From Pyricularia pennisetigena (Eukaryota; Ascomycota; Sordariomycetes; Magnaporthales; Pyriculariaceae): a DNA stretch of 64,000 nt. Where the stretch lies: positions 2,356,001-2,420,000 of the forward strand of contig NW_021940918.1 of the NCBI RefSeq assembly GCF_004337985.1, written 5' to 3'. Shown here piece after piece: positions 56,528 through 64,000 of this stretch (positions within the stretch are counted from its first letter, which is position 1; every line of letters begins with the position of its first letter). The notes beneath the pieces were generated by a model. That model was not told where the DNA came from, did no database searches, and saw only the letters and a program-made list of their open reading frames with translations. The position numbers and the translations under genes were made by a program.

Positions 56528-58151
56528 ATGGCAACCTCTCTCTTCAACCTCCCAGACGAGCTCGTCTTCACGGCTCTGTCGCAATCGTTCCAATGCAGAG
56601 ACGCTCAGATCAAAGCCCTAGCTACTTTGTTATATGTACGCAGTACACCACGATGGGAACATACGCCATGAGCTCAGCGCACACTTTCTCATGATCCCCG
56701 CTGACATGTGCCCATTGAACAACTACAGCCCAACGCCGCCCCGTGTCGCAACGTCGTTATCCATGGCGCTCAAGCTACGGGCAAGAGTGTAGTCACTGAA
56801 GCTCTCCTGGAGCGCATGGTCGAGGACGGGGCTGAACTGACCTACGCCGTCATCAATTCTGTAGAGTGCATCACCGGTCGTCACCTCCTTGAAGCAACCA
56901 TCAACAAAGTTGCCGAGGCTTTGGGCCGCGAAGATGTTGCTCGGCGCTGCGAGAACCTCTCACAGTTCTCGGTTGAAGTCACCAGGATGATCACAAGCTA
57001 CTCACAAGAGAGCGAGCGGCCCGCTTCGTGGAGGTTCGTCCTGGTATTCGACGCCATTGACCGCCAGCGAGATTCGCCCCCAACGCTTCTGCCTGCCCTG
57101 GCTCGCCTTTCCGAGATAGTGAGCATGCCTCTACATGCCCATCAGCCATATACACTCGGGGCTCCTGCCCAGAAATAATGAATGAGACTGACATATGGGA
57201 ACGCCTGCTTTACAGATACCCAACCTAACTACCGTATTCATAATGACCTGTCCCCCAGCAGGAACCTTCCGAACCTCTGCCATACCTCATGTACACTTCC
57301 CAAATTACTCCCGGAGCGAGTTCATCGAGATAATATCCGCAACCTCCCCACCTCCCATACACGGGCTGGCTACAGACGCAGCACTTGACTTATGGTCTCG
57401 ATTTGTCGGTCCCGTATATGATTCCCTAGGCAAAGCCGCAGCTCGAACGTTGCCCGCGCTGCGCCAAGCATGCAATACCCTCTGGCCACGTTTTACAGCT
57501 CCGATACTGGCAGGAACCCATGGGCCGCGGGAACTCACCCGGCTGCTCGTCGCAGCGCGGACTTACCTACAAGACGAGCGCCTCCTTGCGCCTGGCATCA
57601 TCACTGCCCAAGCGCCAACAGCAGATACAAGCACGGCAGCTACAGACCCCCAACAGACGACTGATCTTTCCACACTACTCCCGACCACCGCTCGTCTTCT
57701 ACTCGTCGCGGCGTACATGGCCTCACACAACGCCACAAAGCACGATTTGGTGCTCTTCTCCACCCACTACCACGGCCGCCGCCGTCGCCGTGGCGGACTC
57801 TCCGGTGGGACAGGTGGAAGGCCCAACAAGCATCGCAAAATCGCCCGCCGGCTGCTAGGCGCCCATGCTTTCGTCTTTGAGCGCATGCTGTCCATATACA
57901 TAGCCCTGCGGAAAGAATGGGAGGCCGACTCGGACAGGGACACAGGCCGTACTGTCAGCGGAGCTACGCTGGCCGGCGACGTCGCAATGGCCGTTGCCAC
58001 TTTGTCAAGCTTGCGTCTGCTGGTGCGGGTGGGCGGCGGCGGAGATCCCACCGACCGTAGCGGCAGGTGGAGGGTGAACGTGGGCTGGGATGTCATACGA
58101 CCACTGGGACGGAGCATGGGGGTTGAGGTAGAAGACTGGTTGATAGACTGA
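56528..58151 (+). CDS. ORC5: Origin recognition complex subunit 5
   Basis: Exons 56528-56635, 56729-57118 and 57216-58151 give 477 residues; all introns are phase 0 (GTACGC/CTACAG and GTGAGC/TTACAG). Exon 1 begins MATSLFNLPDELVFTAL. Walker A HGAQATGKSVV opens exon 2, followed by TYAVINSVECITGRHLLEAT and the Walker-B-like WRFVLVFDAIDRQRDSPPTL. Exon 3 has LTTVFIMTCPPAGTFRTSA and the ORC5 C-terminal region (TTARLLLVAAYMASHNATKH, ERMLSIYIALRKEW, VAMAVATLSSLRLLVRVGG). It is part of the six-subunit complex that marks replication origins and loads MCM. A basic insert at about 350-375 (HGRRRRRGGLSGGTGGRPNK) sits at the usual KRRxGRR-type site of fungal Orc5. Confidence 0.93.
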
Positions 58152-58784
58152 GGATTTATGAATTCAAAGGGAGGGCCGGGAATAGCTCCTGATTTTATGA
58201 GCAGGTATACTTGTAATAAATAAAAACAAAATCCTGGTCGAGTTGCAATGGTGCCTAAACACATCTCGTGCGAGAAATAAATTCTACGAGATAAACATCT
58301 ATGGACTGGGGCGTAATCTGGAGAGACAGCAACCTGGGCCAGGAGGTACGTGAGGAAACAACAAACAAGCAAATGGAAGAGAGGCAGGTGAACAATTGAG
58401 ATGATACGAGGTTAAAGTTTTTGACATGCTTCGCTCTACTACGAAGAGGACGTATGTATGCGCGGTATCGAAATGGCGGTTATACATGATTTGGACAGGA
58501 AACAGAGATGAATTTCGCTTGTTGTAAATACAGATATCCAATGAACCAGATTATGCAATACCATTTAAGACTCGCAGGATATGGAAAAAGTCAAGTAGAG
58601 TAATTACTTGGATTCTTGGTACACAGCTCACAAAGGAAACTTAATTGAGCTAAGAAACAGCGCCGAGAAACATCGGTGTCTCCGTCTCTATACACAGAGC
58701 CTCCATCTCTAGACTCCCCCAACCGGCGAAATGACTTTTAATGATATCACAGGGTGGTCCGTTTCAACATCTTCTTTTTCTGGC
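58152..58784. other. Convergent 3' region ORC5/ATP2
   Basis: No gene supported; both 3' UTRs. Confidence 0.6.
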
Positions 58785-60945
<2,161 letters not shown>

Positions 60946-61880
60946 CTTTCCAGATATCGCAGAACGACTAGAGATGGGAGTGGAGAGGTAAGGGAGATGG
61001 ACTTGCTGGAAGAAGTTTCAAGGTCCAGCAAAAGTTGAAGGTTTTGCGGAGTCTTGTTCGGCTGCAAAGTGCAAGCTCGGGCGTTTGTAGCCTGGATACT
61101 GAGGCCACAACAATAGCTCGGTCGACCACTGGTATCCCTGTTTGATTCCCACTCGCGAGAAATTCCGAGGTTAGGTGGGCCGTTATTGATGACCATGTAT
61201 GGATAATTGGTTGATCCGCCTCCACCTGCCGTTGCCCGACCATCAGGCCAAGAAAACGGAAGAAGACCGAAAGAAAAAAAAAAAAAAAAACGTGGGATTT
61301 TCACGCGCCTGCTGATAATAAGATCCTGAGTAGCTAACAAAGGTAAAGAACTCATAACGTAAAAGGTCTTCCGATTTATCAAACTCCGAAGTGTATCCTA
61401 TGTATGAGATGACAATTCGCACACCTAAGTACCTACTTACTTAATTTAATATGCTTCAATAATTTCCCCATTCTGCTTCTGTGAACTTTCTTTCCTACAG
61501 TATTACTGCCAAAGTTACAAGTCTATGGCTAGGAATCCAGCCAGTCTATCGGCAAGGATTCAAGACAAAACATATCTCAAGTATGTTTCTTGAAGCTGCA
61601 GCCCCTACTGCAGCCTCCTGATATTTTCTAACATCTCTTAAGGTCCTTTTTATTCAACATTGTAATCTGGAATAATTACTGTCCGTTTGTCCGTCTGTGC
61701 CATAAGTCTGATACCTCATCTCATTATTTCATGCGACCATAACGTGCAAATAAGTTCTCACCAGACGTCCTGTAAGAAGACTGTTCTTTTTTGCAAGTTC
61801 AACTTCGTCACTTGTCTATTCTGTTACCAAAAAGAACACAAACTCAACCCATTACTCCAGCTCAAGGACCTATAGAAGTG
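60946..61880. other. Intergenic, ATP2 promoter and branching-enzyme 3' flank
   Basis: No gene supported. An A run occurs at about 61274-61290 and a TACCTACTTACTTAA motif near 61430. Confidence 0.55.
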
Positions 61881-64000
61881 TCAGCGCTTTGAAGATGATT
61901 GATCTNNNNNNNNNNNNNNNNNNNNNNNNNNTACGATAGCGGTACGGCTGGGAAGATAGACGTGAGTCCAGTTCTTTCGACCATTCCACTCCATTGGGGT
62001 GGTGAAGAATCGAGTGGAGCTGTCGATACGCCCATGGCCTCCAAATTCCTTGTCGTCCGTGGTCAAAGCGACCTTGTATGTGCCAGACACATCAACTCCG
62101 ATTCTGTAGTCGGCGAAGCTCTGGGTTGGGTGGAAGTTGAAAGCAAAAACCACACCTGCACGTTCAAAGACGATTACCATATCAGACTGGTTCTTGAGTG
62201 AAATGTACGCCTGGGGAGCACTGAGCCAGCCGTGTTTCTCCTCGCAGTTATTCATGGCGGCATCGAAGTCGTTGAGGAACCGGTATCTCAAAAGATCGTC
62301 CTCGGTTAGGTTTAGTTGACGCCTTGCGTACCAGAATGAGTTCTGGTTGCCCTCGCGAGGGAAGTCAAGCCATTCGGGATGTCCAAACTCATTCCCCTCA
62401 AAGTTGAGATAACCCTCGCCTCCGAGACCATGAGTGAGCAGGCGAATCATTTTGTGGAGAGCCATCCCGCGGTCGATGATAGGAGTGAGGGGTGTCAGTG
62501 TTGACATGTGAGTGTACATCTCGGCGTCGCAGAGGTGCATCATAAGAGTTTTGTCGCCAACAAGTCTATCAAACATATAGTGTCAGCTGAAAATTCCACA
62601 CAACTTTAAATAGCTTCTCAGGCTAACGTACGCCTGATCGTGACTCTCGCAGTACGCGATGGTCTTCTCGCCATGCCGTCTGTTCGTCAGAGTCCAGCAA
62701 ATATCGGCAATGTCCCATTCTTCGTCTTTTTTCTCTTTGAGGATCTTGATCCACATGTCTGGGATGGCCATGGCAAGACGATAATCAAAGCCCACTCCGC
62801 CGTCTGACCAAGGAAGGCATAGAGTCGGCATGCCAGAGACATCCTCTGCAATGGAAATCACCTCGGGGTACAGATCATGAAGCATCTTGTTTGCCAGCAT
62901 GAGATATACGAGCGCCTCCTCGTCGGCATCCGGGCCGAAATACTCATGGTAGCCGCCAGAAAAGCCACTAAGTGAAAATGTTAATCACTGCAAGTGTTTG
63001 ATGAGGGTCCATGTACGACTTACGTTCCCATGCCGTGATGGATATACAGCATGCTTGTCACGCCGTCAAAACGGAAGCCATCAAATTGATACTCGTCCAT
63101 CCAAAATCGGAGATTGCTGAGAAGGAATCGAAGCACTTCATAATGGCCATAGTTGAACAGCCTGCTGTCCCACTGGTCATGTCTGCCTTTGCCGCCTGCG
63201 TGGAAGTACTGATGGTCGGTCCCGTCAAACTCGTTGATACCATCCAAAACGTTCTTGGACGCGTGGCTGTGGACCACGTCGAGTAGAACAGTAAGCCCCA
63301 TGCCGTGAGCGGTATCAATAAGCTCTTTGAGATCCTCCGGGGTGCCATAGCGGCTGCTTGCGGCAAAGAAGTTGTTAATCTGGTAGCCAAAGCTGGCATA
63401 GTAGGCGTGCTCCATAATGGCCATAAGTTGGATGACGTTGTACCCAAGTTTCTTGATGCGAGGGAGCATGTTTTTGGTGAACTCCTTGTACGTGGCTACA
63501 CGCAGCTCAGGCGAGGAAATGCCAACATGGGCCTCGTACACACGCACACTCTTAGGCTTCTTGGGGCGGGAGTTCTTGAATGTATACCTCTCGCTGGATG
63601 GGGGATTCCAGAACCTGGCGTCGTAGGCAGGCGATACGGAGAGATCCTGCGTGACATACTTGATCCACGCCGGAAGGCGATCTATAAGTTGTCCATTGGG
63701 GAGGAATAAGGAGATCTAAGAAAAGTCAGTGCCTTAGTTATCAACCGTGGCAGAGAGATAGAATCAACACTCACCTTGACCTTGGAGTTGTGAGGAATCG
63801 CCGGTTCCCCAGCAGCAGTGGGCGGCACCGTTATTTCGAAGACTCCAAACTCATTCTTCTTCATAGGGTGCGACTGGCGGCTCCATTGGTCTGGCATTTG
63901 TGGTGTTAGTATAATATCCGCAATACGTTTGACCTGATCATATCCATGAGATTTGTTGGGGTTGCTACTTACTGAAATCACCAACCAGGAATGCAGCCGT
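61881..64000 (-). CDS. GBE1: 1,4-alpha-glucan branching enzyme (GH13), partial
   Basis: Exons on the minus strand: beyond 64000 to 63973, 63775-63890, 63024-63715, 62632-62967 and 61881-62565. The N-terminal part is outside the window. GH13 regions appear in order: [21 protein letters not shown] (nucleophile Asp), [10 protein letters not shown] (acid/base Glu) and CESHDQA, followed by [15 protein letters not shown]. The upstream CBM48 part has [20 protein letters not shown]. The enzyme makes alpha-1,6 branches in glycogen in the cytosol. The last codons are lost in an N gap (61906-61931); the frame seen after the gap (DQSSSKR, stop at 61881) may not be the true end. All junctions are GT-AG and keep the frame. 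Confidence 0.92.
61906..61931. other. Assembly gap (26 N)
   Basis: Undetermined bases inside the last exon of the branching enzyme, directly after the codons for SRTAIV. Gap size may be nominal. Confidence 0.98.

Overview
The window is nuclear DNA from a filamentous ascomycete, most likely a Sordariomycete. Introns are short with GTRNGT donors, CTRAC branch points and YAG acceptors. The housekeeping proteins are of fungal type (Byr4, cofilin, Orc5, Ufd1, Suz12, Zn2Cys6 regulator). Intergenic gaps of 0.4-2.5 kb carry long poly(A) runs and TAGGTACCTA-type motifs. The species cannot be named from the sequence. I see no transposon, CRISPR array or convincing tRNA/rRNA gene.

Layout. 0-9 kb: 3' part of byr4/BFA1 (+), a GET5-like ubiquitin-fold gene (+), cofilin (-, six exons with a 3-nt first exon and an 11-nt microexon) and mitochondrial HSP60 (-, with a heat-shock-element-like site upstream). 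10-19 kb: a nuclear protein of unknown function, a coiled-coil protein and two small SANT/Myb-like basic proteins (all -). 19.6-31.7 kb: the PRC2 subunit Suz12, an F-box/leucine-rich protein, a proline/serine-rich nuclear protein and a coiled-coil protein with 34-residue repeats (all -). 32.6-37.7 kb: RVB2 (+), LIN1/CD2BP2 (-) and UFD1 (+). 38.5-48.7 kb: three further small SANT-like genes (-), an AT-hook gene (+), and a tandem array of five related SANT-like exons (+) in front of one shared basic/acidic tail. 49.4-64 kb: a Sly41-type transporter (-), the U2 snRNP subunit CUS1/SF3B2 (+), a Zn2Cys6 regulator (-), ORC5 (+), ATP2 (-, eight exons) and the glycogen branching enzyme (-, cut by the window end and by an N gap).

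Most genes are single-copy housekeeping genes of unrelated pathways: cytokinesis, actin turnover, protein folding, splicing, replication licensing, ATP synthesis and glycogen synthesis. The unusual element is the local density of one small protein family. At least six loci between about 15.9 and 48.7 kb encode a roughly 50-residue SANT/Myb-like three-helix module followed by a Lys/Ser/Asp-rich tail. The most striking is 46,708-48,697, where the domain exon occurs five times. All five copies start with ATG, and all can end at a GT in phase 2, matching the single downstream acceptor. This may be a set of alternative first exons, a tandem gene duplication, or a multi-domain gene next to a single-domain gene. 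Exon coordinates were derived by eye from splice motifs, reading frame and family knowledge.
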